From the NCBI GenBank assembly GCA_964036315.1, contig OZ038511.1, forward strand, positions 1,774,626 through 1,838,625: 64,000 nt of DNA, written 5' to 3'. The stretch is from Acanthosepion esculentum (lineage: Eukaryota > Mollusca > Cephalopoda > Sepiida > Sepiidae). The translations under genes were made by a program, and so were the position numbers. A model generated the notes under the pieces. The model was not told the origin of the DNA. It saw only the letters and a program-made list of their open reading frames with translations, and did no database searches. This document shows, in pieces, positions 1 to 10,309 of the stretch. Every line of letters starts with the position of its first letter. Within the stretch, counting starts at the first letter, position 1.

Positions 1-44
1 ATATGCAATAGGGCTTTTGCTTCTCTAGGTCAACTGCTGATGTA

Positions 45-1317
45 TTAGGTCATCCCATAAGTTCTGTCCGAATTTTAAATTTTTGTTAAAATGAACAAAA
101 TTTAAAGAGTATTTTATAATGTCTAATGGAGCTGAACATTATTTTTATGTTTAGATGCATTTAAACTGATCAAATTTTATTTCAGAGAACAATAAAATTA
201 AATTTTGTTTGATTAAAACCCTACTAACATGGAAGTACCCAAGAATCATTTGAGGCACATAATGCTTTATGAGTTCAAGAAAGGAAACTCAGCAGCCGAA
301 GTGGCTAGAAACATTCACTCAGTTTATGGAGAGGAATGTGTGAATGAAAGAACTTGCAGAATATGGTTTGCAAAATTCAGAGGTGGAGATTTCACTCTTG
401 AAGATGAAGATCGAACCGGACGTCCAGTTCTTCTTGAAGCAGCCCTTGAAGAAAATTCTGCTTTATCAGTTGAGGAATTGGCAGTGCTTCTCAATTCAAA
501 CCATACAACTGTTCATCGTCATCTTCAACAACTTGGAAAAGTTCCTAAACTTGGAAAATGGGTGTCTCATGAATTGTCTAAAAACAACATCAAATCCCGA
601 GTTGACATCTGCTCTTCTCTCCATTCTCGCCAACTTGTTTCACCTTTTTTGGATAGACTTGTGACTGGTGCTGAAAAATGGAACTTTTATCAAAATGTTA
701 AGCATCATAGACAGTGGCTTGGTAAAGGGGAAGGACTTCAGCCACAGCCGAGAAGGGAACTTCATGGGAAAAAGGTTCTTCTTTCAATCTGGTGGGATTG
801 CCAAGGAATAATCCACTTTGAATTCTTACCACCTAATGCAACAATTAATGCTCAAATATACTGTCAGCAATTAGAGCATTTGAACCAAGCTTTGAGAAAA
901 AAAAGACCTGCTCTAGTGAATCAAAAATGGGTGATGTTTCATCAGGACAATGCGCAACCACACACAGCAAGAATCACGTCACAAAAGATCGAAGAACTTG
1001 ATTGGGAGAAAATTCCTCATCCACCTTATTCTCCTGACCTTGCTCCTTCAGACTACCATTTGTTTCGTAGCTTACAGAATCATTTGGTAGAAACAGCTTT
1101 TGTAACACAGGAAGAGGTTAAAACTGACATTTGTGAGTTCTTCAAATCAAAGCCAAAAGAATTTTACAGTAATGGAATTAGTAAGCTTGTTAATAGATGG
1201 AAGGAATCATAGATAATTAGGGAAAATACATTGTTGATCGAGTCTGTAATTAAATGTAACATTTGGTCACTTGTTTTCTTTATTCACAATTCCGACAGAA
1301 CTTATGGTATGACCTGA
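45..1317 (+). mobile_element. Full-length mariner-type DNA transposon
   Basis: The element is bounded by terminal inverted repeats of about 29-30 bp. The left end begins TTAGGTCATCCCATAAG and the reverse complement of the right end begins TCAGGTCATACCATAAG; both continue with TTCTGTC and GAATT. Dinucleotide TA lies directly outside both ends (43-44 and 1318-1319), the usual mariner target duplication. A 327-codon transposase fills the middle. The length of 1273 bp matches autonomous mariners. The surrounding DNA is a family A LINE, so the insertion is nested. The empty form of the same site occurs at about 51.66 kb in another LINE copy, which confirms both borders. Confidence 0.92.
229..1212 (+). 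CDS. Mariner transposase, open but lacking the first catalytic Asp
   Basis: The uninterrupted 327-residue ORF resembles the Hsmar1/SETMAR type of mariner transposase. Residues 1-110 hold two helix-turn-helix regions (HIMLYEFKKGNSAAEVARNI and VEELAVLLNSNHTTVHRHL) that bind the inverted repeats. The catalytic half should carry a DD34D triad. The second Asp (residue 240, in HQDNAQPH) and third Asp (residue 275, in PDLAPSDYHLF) are present 34 residues apart. The first position is Ala148 (LVTGAEKW, codon GCT at 670-672), where the family has Asp. One A-to-C change from GAT explains it. The protein should still fold and bind DNA but is predicted unable to cut. The length is slightly below the usual 340-345. 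It has its own ATG and no introns. Confidence 0.9.
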   Translation: MEVPKNHLRHIMLYEFKKGNSAAEVARNIHSVYGEECVNERTCRIWFAKFRGGDFTLEDEDRTGRPVLLEAALEENSALSVEELAVLLNSNHTTVHRHLQQLGKVPKLGKWVSHELSKNNIKSRVDICSSLHSRQLVSPFLDRLVTGAEKWNFYQNVKHHRQWLGKGEGLQPQPRRELHGKKVLLSIWWDCQGIIHFEFLPPNATINAQIYCQQLEHLNQALRKKRPALVNQKWVMFHQDNAQPHTARITSQKIEELDWEKIPHPPYSPDLAPSDYHLFRSLQNHLVETAFVTQEEVKTDICEFFKSKPKEFYSNGISKLVNRWKES

Positions 1318-1529
1318 TACTAACAATTATTGCTGAAAGAGTCTATCAAGCTTTAGATAAGAATGGTGAAGCTCAAATATATACCAAGATAAAGAGAATT
1401 AACTTTTGTGTAATGATACAGTACCTTCCTCAGTCATCCAAGACATCCAACCATTTCAATCTCACATTGTAATTTAAGTATGATCATAAGGCAGCAAAGA
1501 TTGAATTGTCGCAGGTATCTTTGTGTTGG

Positions 1530-2991
1530 ACTGGTCCAAGCAGGGCGATGGCATACAGGAAAAAATAACCCTCAAATAAATTGAACAAAAGCAAATACTG
1601 TCCTATACATCAGTCCTTCATACAATAATTGGTTATATCAGAGTTTGCATGCAATTAATTTTCAGCCCAACTCTTGTCTAAATCATAAGTGATATTATCA
1701 TTGTTGATTTGGCAAAGTCCAGCTTGCTGCTTTGGTAAAGTTCGACACAAGGCTAAAGTCGTAGGCTTTTGTCGGCCTCTCTTCTACTCAATAATTTGTT
1801 TTGCGCATTCATATTTATGGAAATTTGTCCAAACTGGTGAAGTAAGAGAATTCAATAATTCTGGGGAATTCTCTTCTTCCACTAAATCTCCTGAGTGAGC
1901 ACGAGTGGTTTATCCACCCACTCCTGGTATTCCAACTCAATTTTTGACCAGGGGAATCAACTCCAAATTCGTTATTTATGAAAAATGAAATTTTTGCTTT
2001 ACATCTTGCATAGAACACATGTCAATCATGTCTGGGTCACTTTTCCATTGTTCAAACTGCTCAACATACAATTCAATTTGTTCATGTGTGAATTAAATCC
2101 TTAATTTTTTCCATGAGTTTTTGGTATTAACCCTTCTCATTTCAATGTTTCTCAGTACATAACACTTTCTTATGTTTTAACAAAAGTTTCTTTTGATTGA
2201 AAAGATTAGTTTTTCTTTTTCCCTTACTATATGCATTTTTTTCTGATATATGAATATGAAACTGTAGTAGTTGAATAGTATTTAAATTCTCATCTTGCTC
2301 ATGTAGTAATGGATAATTGGCTGGCTTTTTATTAACCTTGGGCATATTGATAAAGAGGTTTTCTTAAATCTGATAACCTAACAATTTGTTTAATATTTCC
2401 ATCTATAAGGAAAATTTTTCATGTCAGATGATGTTTTATTTATATTTTAAATCTCATTGGCAACATAGGATTTCTAAACATGTAAATGTTGATTTCCTTG
2501 TAGCTATGAAATGGGAATTATTTTTAAAGAGAGATATGGTCTTGTAAGTTTACAAAATTGAATGTTTTTTTTATCATATTAAATCTGAAAGAGTACTGAT
2601 CATTCTACATGAAGTAAAGCAGCAATTGCAGATTTGATTGTTATAAACCTTATTTTGAGAGAATATTTTTAGCCAAAGTGTCAGGTACATCTATATTAAA
2701 ACAACCTTTTAATAAACAAGTTGTCCTCCTTTTACAAATATATTTTTCAAATAATATGTAATCATGTTTTATCTATTCAAAATTCAAGTCTGAAGCAATG
2801 GCTCTCAGCCATTTTTTGTTATACACAGTTTTACCCATATTTTAGAATGTCATTCCACTATTTAAGGATTGTTCTACTCAAGATGTACACTGTAGAATGA
2901 TCAATATTCCCAAAATTTGAATCTGCCAATCTTTTGTCCCAATCTCCTTACAAAAAAAAGTTATCGCATGAAAATGTATGTAAAGGGTCTT

Positions 2992-3040
<49 letters not shown>

Positions 3041-3308
3041 ATATATTGTAGTAAATTTATCTAAAAATATTTTCTAGAATTTAAGATTTCCTGTAATATG
3101 ATATAGATGTAGCAACTCCCCAAAATATATAGAAAAGACTTTATAGATGAATATATTTGTTCAAAGAATTATCTTGTACTTTTCACAATAATAATGTATG
3201 AAAAAAAAGAAAGCAGCTTTTATTTTCTTTTGTTACAGGTTTTGTTGATGAAAAAATTAATCTCATTCAAATAATTAACTAATATATATATATTCTTTTT
3301 TACTATAG
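1530..3308. other. AT-rich DNA without a recognised gene
   Basis: This is probably an intron of the M13 gene. Around 1690-1980 lies a GC-richer, repeat-like patch with a short hairpin (AGAGAATTC and GAATTCTCT arms near 1846-1872) that I could not classify. A TA microsatellite lies at 2995-3046. No exon, RNA gene or transposase relic was recognised in the rest. Confidence 0.6.
2995..3046. repeat. (TA)n microsatellite
   Basis: About 50 bases of alternating TA with two small interruptions, lying 260 bp upstream of the first visible exon. Confidence 0.95.
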
Positions 3309-3395
3309 ATATCAGTTCCTCGTGAAGCACGAAGAGACATTGAAAAAGTATACAAGAAGATGACGCTTGGTGAACTTATGCAGAAAATACCTGAT
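3309..3395 (+). CDS. M13 metallopeptidase (neprilysin/ECE-like), internal exon a
   Basis: First visible exon of a neprilysin-type zinc endopeptidase, a family of type II membrane ectoenzymes that cleave small extracellular peptides. The 29 codons read ISVPREARRDIEKVYKKM and end in KIPD, matching the M13 segment with arginine-rich residues followed by a K/N-K-M-T motif. A pyrimidine-rich tract and TATAG precede the exon, and GTAAGT follows it at 3396. It begins and ends in phase 0, although a second AG at 3314-3315 could serve as an alternative acceptor. The N-terminal cytosolic tail, membrane anchor and first half of the ectodomain are not in this window. The family call is firm; the choice between neprilysin, ECE and neprilysin-like subtypes is not possible here. 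Confidence 0.85.
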
Positions 3396-4171
3396 GTAAG
3401 TATTTTTTATTCATTGCCTGTAACAAATCTTGATCTCAAGGAAATGTAAATATTAGTACATTTTAGTAAAAACTTGGAAAATTCTCTTGAAAAGTGACAT
3501 ATTAAACATTTTTCAAGTCAATAAAATATTTCTCTTTTATGTAGCATGTCCCTCCAGTATGTGAACGATCATGACTCTCCATAACCTCCTGTCCCTTAGT
3601 AAGGTTTGTCTTTTTCATAGAAATTATTTGGTCATCATGCAAATCAGATTTCAAGTGTATGCAAGAGTCTCTGCTTCTATGTACATCCAGTAACAGTATG
3701 GATTATGTTTTTGTTTTTTTTTATAAATTATTGATAGAATACTTTATTTGATTTATATAGGCATTGTTGTGGAAATTTTATTTGAAAACCAATACCAGAC
3801 AGTCTTCTTCAGGGCATTCAGTAATCTTGTATTTGGCACATTTAGCAATAATGCATACTTGCCAAAAATACTAATCGCTTTAAACTAAAGTCATTGGCTG
3901 TCTAGATACTTTAAAAATGTTTTAACTCTGTGCTAAACTAATAACTATTGCCTTTGTTAGACAAGTTTAGTGTTACAGTGTACAATGTTTAGTGCATTGT
4001 CTTTGCTTATATTTTTACTGGCAATATTTATGTGATTTTCATCAGCCATCTTCTTGTAACACATTTCATTAGGTCTAGCTACAGAAAAAGCCAATAGAAC
4101 TATCTTACTATGTAAAGAACTTGGCAGCAACCAAACTTTCATAGTTTGAGCTCTGTTACATTTTTCCCACA
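3396..4171. other. Intron DNA, nothing recognised
   Basis: This is the start of the intron after exon a. A modestly GC-richer patch at 3550-3600 looks repeat-like but matches nothing I know. The minus-strand ORF at 3957-4193 shares its first residues with the duplicated 88-bp unit and shows no family motif. Confidence 0.5.
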
Positions 4172-4259
4172 CTTGATGCATTATTGCAAACATTGCTCAT
4201 AGTAGATCATTAGAATAAAGCAGGAAGCATTTGGGGTTTCTTCCTTAAGAACCAAGAAA
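4172..4259 (+). repeat. 88-bp direct duplication, left copy
   Basis: This begins CTTGATGCATTATTGCAAAC and matches 5188-5275 with about four mismatches over 88 bases. Spacing is 1016 bp start to start. The unit has no terminal structure that I can recognise. Similarity stops abruptly at both edges. Confidence 0.85.
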
Positions 4260-4424
4260 TTTTGCAAAATACATTACAAAACATATGTAAATGCACAATT
4301 TGAACCAGCAGCAGCCAAGTGTAAATATAAAATTGTTCTTTCCCCTAGAATATGCGTTTGTGTCTTATGTGTGCATAGTCTCAAAGGCAAGATTTTGTAC
4401 ATCGGCAGGTTTATTAAGAACCAA

Positions 4425-4503
4425 AAGGTTAAAACTAGAAGAGAAATGAATATTTATAAATGAGTCATTTATAAGTATTCATTTCTCTTCTAGTTTTAAC
4501 CTT
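4425..4503. repeat. 79-bp palindrome with a one-base centre
   Basis: The arms 4425-4463 and 4465-4503 are reverse complements over 39 bases with a single mismatch. The centre is the one base at 4464. The left arm begins AAGGTTAAAACTAGAAGAG. It can form a long cruciform or, if transcribed, a hairpin with almost no loop. It lies between the two 88-bp direct repeats. Confidence 0.95.
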
Positions 4504-5062
4504 AGTCTGAAAATACAAACAAGGGTAAAAAGAAATATGTCAAAAGCAGCTGGAAACTTGAACATAAAACTGAGACCAATTGTCTAATAAATGAGTAAAA
4601 AAAGGTAGCAAGTACATCATATACATGAATATGTATAAAGTTTGCTACAGGAATACATTCCAATGTTGCAGTGAATTCACAGAAAAGGAAGTTACGGTTT
4701 GCAACAATGTATGTGGACATATGCTGAAAGAGCTCTACACAGAGAGATACAAACATAAAAAATAAATGTATGAAATAAGGCTACATTAAAAAAAAATGTC
4801 TGAATAATAACATGGTAATAAAATAGACAAATGTAAAAAAAAAATTAACAAAAACTATAAACTGATGATGGTTAACTTTGGGTATCAAATCAGGAAGATA
4901 AAACTACTGCTTACATGCTTGGTGTGGTGCCTTTATTTTGTCGGTTTCCTCATGCTAAGGGCTACTGGAAGTGGTCAAAACAATGACCAACCTAAAAATG
5001 GGACAAACAAAAAGGGAAATAAACAATATGGTTTCTATACTGTTTAACAGAACAAAAATACT

Positions 5063-5088
5063 TATTTATGAATATATATTCATAAATA
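5063..5088. repeat. 26-bp perfect palindrome
   Basis: The sequence TATTTATGAA runs into ATATATATTC and back, symmetric around 5075/5076. It consists only of A/T apart from one G/C pair, so chance origin is quite possible. Confidence 0.7.
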
Positions 5089-5187
5089 TGAATTTATATG
5101 TTTTGAGTGGCTCAAAAGTTTGTTTAGTTTATTAAAGAAAATATTGAAAAAATATACTTGTTTTTTTTTTCTTATATATTCTGCCAT

Positions 5188-5275
5188 CTTGATGCATTAT
5201 TGCAAACATTGCTCATAATAGATCATTAGAATAAAGCAGGAAGCATTTGAGTTTTCTTCCTTAGGAACCAAGAAA
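5188..5275 (+). repeat. 88-bp direct duplication, right copy
   Basis: Second copy of the unit at 4172-4259. It lies immediately downstream, on the minus-strand reading, of the broken ORF at 5318-5857. Confidence 0.85.
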
Positions 5276-5317
5276 AAGCAACTTCATAATTCCAATCTTC
5301 CAAAACTTTTCAATTTC

Positions 5318-5857
5318 TCAATAAAAAAATTGAATTTTTTTTATTAAAACATTCAGTCTCAAAAATAATTCATTGCCATCTAAGCATCCTGTGATGTTTA
5401 TTAAATAACCTCTGTTTTGAAATTTATGCCTTCTCTTTATTTTGTTCAGTTCTTGACCTATACATGGTAGAAAAAAATGGTTTTGAAGAGAAATCTTTAG
5501 AATTGAAATAAATAGAAATCCAAAGTATAGTATTTGTTGGATTAAGGAAAAGCTGCCAATCTGTAACAATTTTTGTCTGATCACCAAAGAATTATTCTGA
5601 TAAAATATCAATTAAAGCTGCTTTGCATTGACTGCTATCTTCACTTGGTCTAATCTGGAGCAGTACTCTCTTAAATTAATAACTTGCTTCTCTAGAAGGA
5701 ACTCACCTCCAATCCCACTATATATAAATGGCATCACCTTTGGAAGATAGTCTAGAATCTCTTGTATTCCATGTTGTAAAGTATTCACTTTTTCTAACTT
5801 GCCACAATTTGTTTCAAGAATAAAAATTGTACATATGGCCTTGTAGTTTATTTTCAC
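5318..5857 (-). pseudogene. Unrecognised minus-strand reading frame with one stop
   Basis: Two minus-strand ORFs (5612-5857, then 5318-5611) lie in the same frame, separated by a single TAA, giving about 179 codons with one break. The first part has a protein-like composition with mixed charged and hydrophobic residues (for example EILDYLPKVMPFIYSGIGGE). The second is richer in Phe, Leu and Ile, and ends at a stop close to the 88-bp repeat. I do not recognise a family. It may be a decayed retrocopy of a cellular mRNA, a transposon ORF, or a chance frame in AT-rich DNA. No splice borders or promoter were seen. Confidence 0.3.
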
Positions 5858-6489
5858 TTAAAAGAACCACACTAGATTTGGTATTTTAAGTATGTTGTCT
5901 ATCTCCTGCACTATATGATGTTGATCATTCTCAATGTATTGTTATTATTTTATCACTGTCTACTTCAACCAGTTTAACCCATTATGTAAAAGATTTCCAG
6001 CACTATGCAAACCAATTTTGACCATTCATAGTACTTTCTCTATAAACTGCATAAGGGTAAAAATTCTGTATTGTTTTTTTCTCTTCTAAGTGTCATGTTC
6101 TTTCAGGACATAAGTGATCATGGCTTTTCACAATTTCCAGTCATTTGTAGCTATTAGTAAAGTTTTTTTTTTGCTATCTCTTCTAATCCCTGTTCTATCA
6201 ACCATTTAAACAAACTCGTTAGCTATGTTATGCTATGTTTTCCTCTATCCCTCTTGCCTTCAATATAAATGTGTTAAATTTACTAAGCCTACTTTCCTCA
6301 TTATGTACCCTAGAAATTTTAACTCTTTCTGATTTTAAGTATATTATTTTCAGTTTCTCTAAAATTTTGTTGTTCACATGTTCAGTTCATTCTTTTGTAG
6401 AACTACATTTTTGTTGCCTCAAATCTTGTCTTCTTCTGTAATTAGATTGTGTAGCATTCACTGCTATATAGGAGGACTAATATTACATA

Positions 6490-7240
6490 ACACTTCAGTC
6501 CTCTTTTCTTTGTTTTTGTGATGAAATGTTTCTGTTTCTTAATACTTTGCTTAGCCTTTGGAAGGCATCTTTTGCTATCTCAATGCACCTTCGGATTTCA
6601 ATGTCACATTTCCCATCCTTTGTTAAAACACTTCCCAAATGTTTAAATTGTTGTGCTTGCTGGATTTTGGTATTTCCAATTAGTAATTTGCATATTGGAC
6701 AGTTTCTTTTGCTGATAACCATATATTTTGTCTTTTTACAATTGATGTTCAGTTCTTTGTTTTCACTTTCCTGTGGTTTCCTTTACATCTGCAATCAACA
6801 CTTATCTGTATATCTTAACATTGTGGCTGCCAATTATGAATCCTGGTAGGACTTGCAATTTTCTCAGGATTGCCTCAGTGAAAGGTTGAATAAGTTTGGA
6901 AAGAAAACACATCCTGGTTTTATGCTCCTTTCTATTTTTGTGCATTTACTGAATTCATTTTCTATCTATATGTAGACAGTTTGTAGTTTAAGATAATTCT
7001 AATATCTTTCCCAAATAAATCATGCTTACCTGGCATTTCTGACAGTTCTTTGTGATGTATTTTGTCAAATGCTATTATATAATCTATGAAACATGGGTAT
7101 ACATTCTGAGAATGAATATCACATTCCCTGTCCCAGTGTCTTTAACAAAACTCCACTGTTCTTGTCCTATTTTGGATCTAATTCTTTCTTAAAAAAAGAA
7201 AAAACAAAATATCAAAAATGTTATTTTGTTATATCTTCAG
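6490..7240 (-). pseudogene. RTE-like LINE reverse transcriptase relic
   Basis: Read on the minus strand, 7240 to 6490 gives broken pieces of a non-LTR retrotransposon RT. About 7000-7080 reads FDKIHHKELSEMPGKHDLFGKDIR-like, matching the F-D-x-V-x-H segment. About 6860-6950 is a much-decayed match to the G-V-R-Q-G-C region. 6495-6722 gives QFKHLGSVLTKDGKCDIEIR followed by the A-K-x-A-F-x-x-L motif, which is the post-catalytic region typical of RTE/BovB-like and craniofacial-development-protein-2-like sequences. Stops and frameshifts are frequent, and no endonuclease domain remains. The active-site part is lost or unreadable. Confidence 0.7.
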
Positions 7241-7299
7241 TATTAGAATCAACAGACAAAGTTACACCAACATTGACAAAGTTTTAGCCAGTGCAGTAT

Positions 7300-8528
7300 A
7301 TATAATTTATGAGGTCTATATTTACCCATGCATTTATATCACTATTAATGCATAAATCTAATATTAAAACCTTCGAAATATTGAGAAATAATTTTATCAA
7401 ATATATTAATACTTGTCAAAGCTGAAGTTCTTTTGTGATACACTTTTTGGCAAAGTTGAAGACAATAGCAAACAGATAACGTGCAAGGGAATGCTTCCAC
7501 ATGATTATTTTTGTTTCAAATCTGGAAACCAAGAATGTAAAGAGGAATAAATATAAGGTTCCTAGCTACTGTTGATTCAATGCTCTTGGATAGCAACAAG
7601 ACATTGGAACACATGAAACAAACAGAAAATGTGGTTCTTGTTATGAAGTGGCATCAGTACATCACAAATGAATACATTTAGCTTTTATAGAAATCTCCCA
7701 AAATTAAGTGAAAAGATCAAAGAACTTTGTCTATCAGGCTATGGTGCATGACATCCTGAAGAAGAAGCATCAAATTTACTCCTCTATAAATCTAAAGCAC
7801 AGAATGGAAAGGAATGATGCATATTATATCATATACATTGACATTCTAAAGGAGATACTAGCCTGGGATTTGCCCAAGAAGTGAAAATGCTTATGGTAGA
7901 CAAAAAAGTGTGGAAAAAGCACTTTGTTGCATGGCCCAGGTGAGAGCCTGGACTAATAATTTTCTAGCTTCTAGTTTGATATGAATATCAATTTAAAACA
8001 ATACTGAAAACAGATATTTCTTAGCATACAATCACTGCAATAATCATAATGCCAAAGCATCAAAACTAATATTTGAATTCTACACAAGAAACATTTACCT
8101 GTTGAAGGTTGGAGAATCAAATATATTGACATGTAATTATTTAACAAGAAATATTTTTCCTTAATATCAATTCATTTAGACAATCATTCTTACCTTTATG
8201 TTTATGGATAACATGGTTTCATACCTAAAATAAAATCTGTCACTTTTACTTTTTATTTTTTTAAATTTATTCATCACTAAATTTTAAAGCTTCAACATTA
8301 ATTTTGAAAGTGAATATGAATTGTAAAATTATGTTTCAGTTATCTTTTTAACAGCACATTTTTACTACTGCTATTACTTGCTAAACAGATGTCAGAAAAA
8401 CAAAAAATTCTGATTTGAAAAGTAGAGTAAAAGCAATATACAACTTGTAAAATTAACAATGACCAAATGCTATAAAGTAAACTAATCCATAAAAGTGGCT
8501 GCTTTAATATTCATATTTCATATTTCAG
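7300..8528. other. Intron DNA with a possible LINE C-terminal scrap
   Basis: Around 7790-7930 (+) broken frames give a pattern like 'D-x-L-K-x-D-T-G-L...M-x-D-K-x-x-W', which resembles the C-terminal tail of some endonuclease-reverse transcriptase polyproteins. This is weak. Nothing else was recognised before exon b. Confidence 0.3.
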
Positions 8529-8662
8529 TTTGATTGGAATGAATATTTTTCAAAAACCTTTGCTTCTGTAAACATCACTCTGACCATGGATGAGCCAATA
8601 GGAATTCATGCTTTGGATTACATGGTAAATTTGGTGAAGATTCTCAGCAATGCACCAAAAAG
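8529..8662 (+). CDS. M13 metallopeptidase, internal exon b
   Basis: The exon follows TTTCAG directly and ends at a GTAAAA donor. It encodes 44 full codons plus two bases, starting FDWNEYFSKTF and containing NITLTMDEPIGIHALDYM. This corresponds to the M13 segment with a W-x-x-Y/F motif, a valine-asparagine stretch and the 'Y-x-x-x-L' helix that precedes the 'L-x-N-Y-x-x-W' motif of the next exon. NITL is a potential N-glycosylation site, as expected for an ectodomain. The two leftover bases AG join the first A of the next exon to make Arg, so phase is preserved across a 6.0-kb intron. Confidence 0.9.
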
Positions 8663-10300
8663 GTAAAACCTTTCCATATTGATTTCATTTATTATTTAAC
8701 AATTTATTATATATGAAGATGAAGCAATTTTTTCTAATATTAATATTATCACTCTTCTACATTTAGTGTTTAATTCAGATTAATATATATTAAATTTTTA
8801 AATGTAGAGTTGACCCAGTCACTTATCTTCTGAAATGTGACTATTAAAAAAAAGATAAAACTCCACTTCTGGATAATAATATAGGATATTCAAAAATCAT
8901 ATTTGCATAGTAACTGTGGAAGAGAAAAAGGTTTTAACATAATTGATAAACCTTCTTCTTTATTTTAAATTTATAAATATTACACATATTTTGATCTGAA
9001 CTTTGAACCCAATCAGGTATGTAGAGTTTGATTTACTATAATATTTGAAATGGTTTGCCAAAAGATTATTTGTTCTCCTTAATATGGAGGTTGTCACTGA
9101 TGATCAGCAGCATTAAAATGAACAGTGTGAATAGATACTGCTGTTAAGAAAAGTTGAAAATTAAATTTATAGAAATTCTGTATGCATAACAGGCGATTAC
9201 AACATTTATATATAAAAACATATTAAACAAAACAAACAAATGAATTGAAGATTTTTCTTTTATATCACTAAACCTGCATAACATAAAACAATGAAAAATA
9301 CAAGCTCCCTTAGATGAGAATGCATCAGTATTTGTTAAATTAAATATAGAGGCATTTAGGTAACATGCATAAATTCACCATTGACAATAATATACAAAGT
9401 AGGTATATACAGATATTTTCTACAATGAAGAAATGCTTAATGCGATATCATCACAAATGACAATGAGGAAATTTTTTCTATAAAAATAGACATGGGCAAA
9501 AATATTAGCCAAACATACATGTATCACAAAAAATTTAAAAAAAACAGTACATTTTTAATATTTTCATGTATCTATAAATATTGCTGAGTATGTTTTTATG
9601 TATTTTTCAATGCAGATTGTTATGACAATGAAGTGAAGAAAGATAAACTGACCAAAAATATTTCTTTTCCTTTGCAAATAAATCAAGAGTATTACTGTGA
9701 GCTGTCAGGATCAGTCGATTCTGACATTAATAATAAAGTTTCTTTATGTGGAAGTAACATATCAATTGACTTAGATTTAAGTCATAAAACTGCTAGTTTA
9801 TACTATTTACAATAGAAATTTAAGTAGCAGTTAACAGTCAATTTAATTGAAAAACATTGCTAATACAATTTATCAGCTTGTTCATTGTTGATGGGAAATG
9901 CAAAATTTTGTACTGTGCTATAATTGAAGTAGTTTTTTTCATTTTATAAATAATTCACTACAAATATTCATTAAAAGTTATTAACTGATAATACTATAAC
10001 AATTTAATGAGTATTCAACAAATTAGTGTTGCTACTGCTATCAGAACATTTTATTATAAACTGTCTACACTTAAAATACCAAATTTAACCATATTTACTT
10101 CTAATCTAACCTTCTGTTGTTACTATATCTTAAATTCTTTAGTCTTGTACTTTCATTTATAAAACTAAAAAATGTTCACCTTTGGCCATCTTTTCGTTCA
10201 TTAACCATTTTGTTATTTTATATCAGTTTAATCAAATGCAAGTACTATCTGTACTTCATTGTAATATTACAACATGATTGATTTCTCAAGTTCTGGAATA
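8663..10300. other. Intron DNA, no recognised gene
   Basis: The stretch is AT-rich. A 60-codon ORF at 9633-9815 follows a possible acceptor (TTTTTCAATGCAG at about 9615) and has a mixed composition, but no family match and no coding support from its neighbours. Confidence 0.5.
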
Positions 10301-10309
10301 GATATGTGA

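Larger units (their letters stand above)
1..1377 (+). mobile_element. Family A LINE fragment split by the mariner
   Basis: Bases 1-44 and 1320-1377 join into one stretch of non-LTR reverse transcriptase: the part corresponding to S-T-A-D-x-L-T-I-I-A-E-R-V-Y-Q-A-L-D-K-N-G-E-A. The right piece translates as LTIIAERVYQALDKNGEAQ. The same run is found unbroken at about 51632-51715 and in a decayed minus-strand form near 35.3 kb. Homology stops soon after GAAGCTCA, so only a small part of the RT fingers/palm remains. The left portion continues outside the window. Confidence 0.75.

Noticed and set aside
1..3308. An additional upstream peptidase exon
   Set aside because: No M13 motif with GT-AG borders was found. 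The open frames here belong to the mariner, to a LINE, or to no recognised family.
9633..9815. 60-codon ORF after a possible splice acceptor, considered as an alternative exon of the peptidase
   Set aside because: It matches no M13 segment, the neighbouring exons already join in phase without it, and there is no clear donor before its stop codon.
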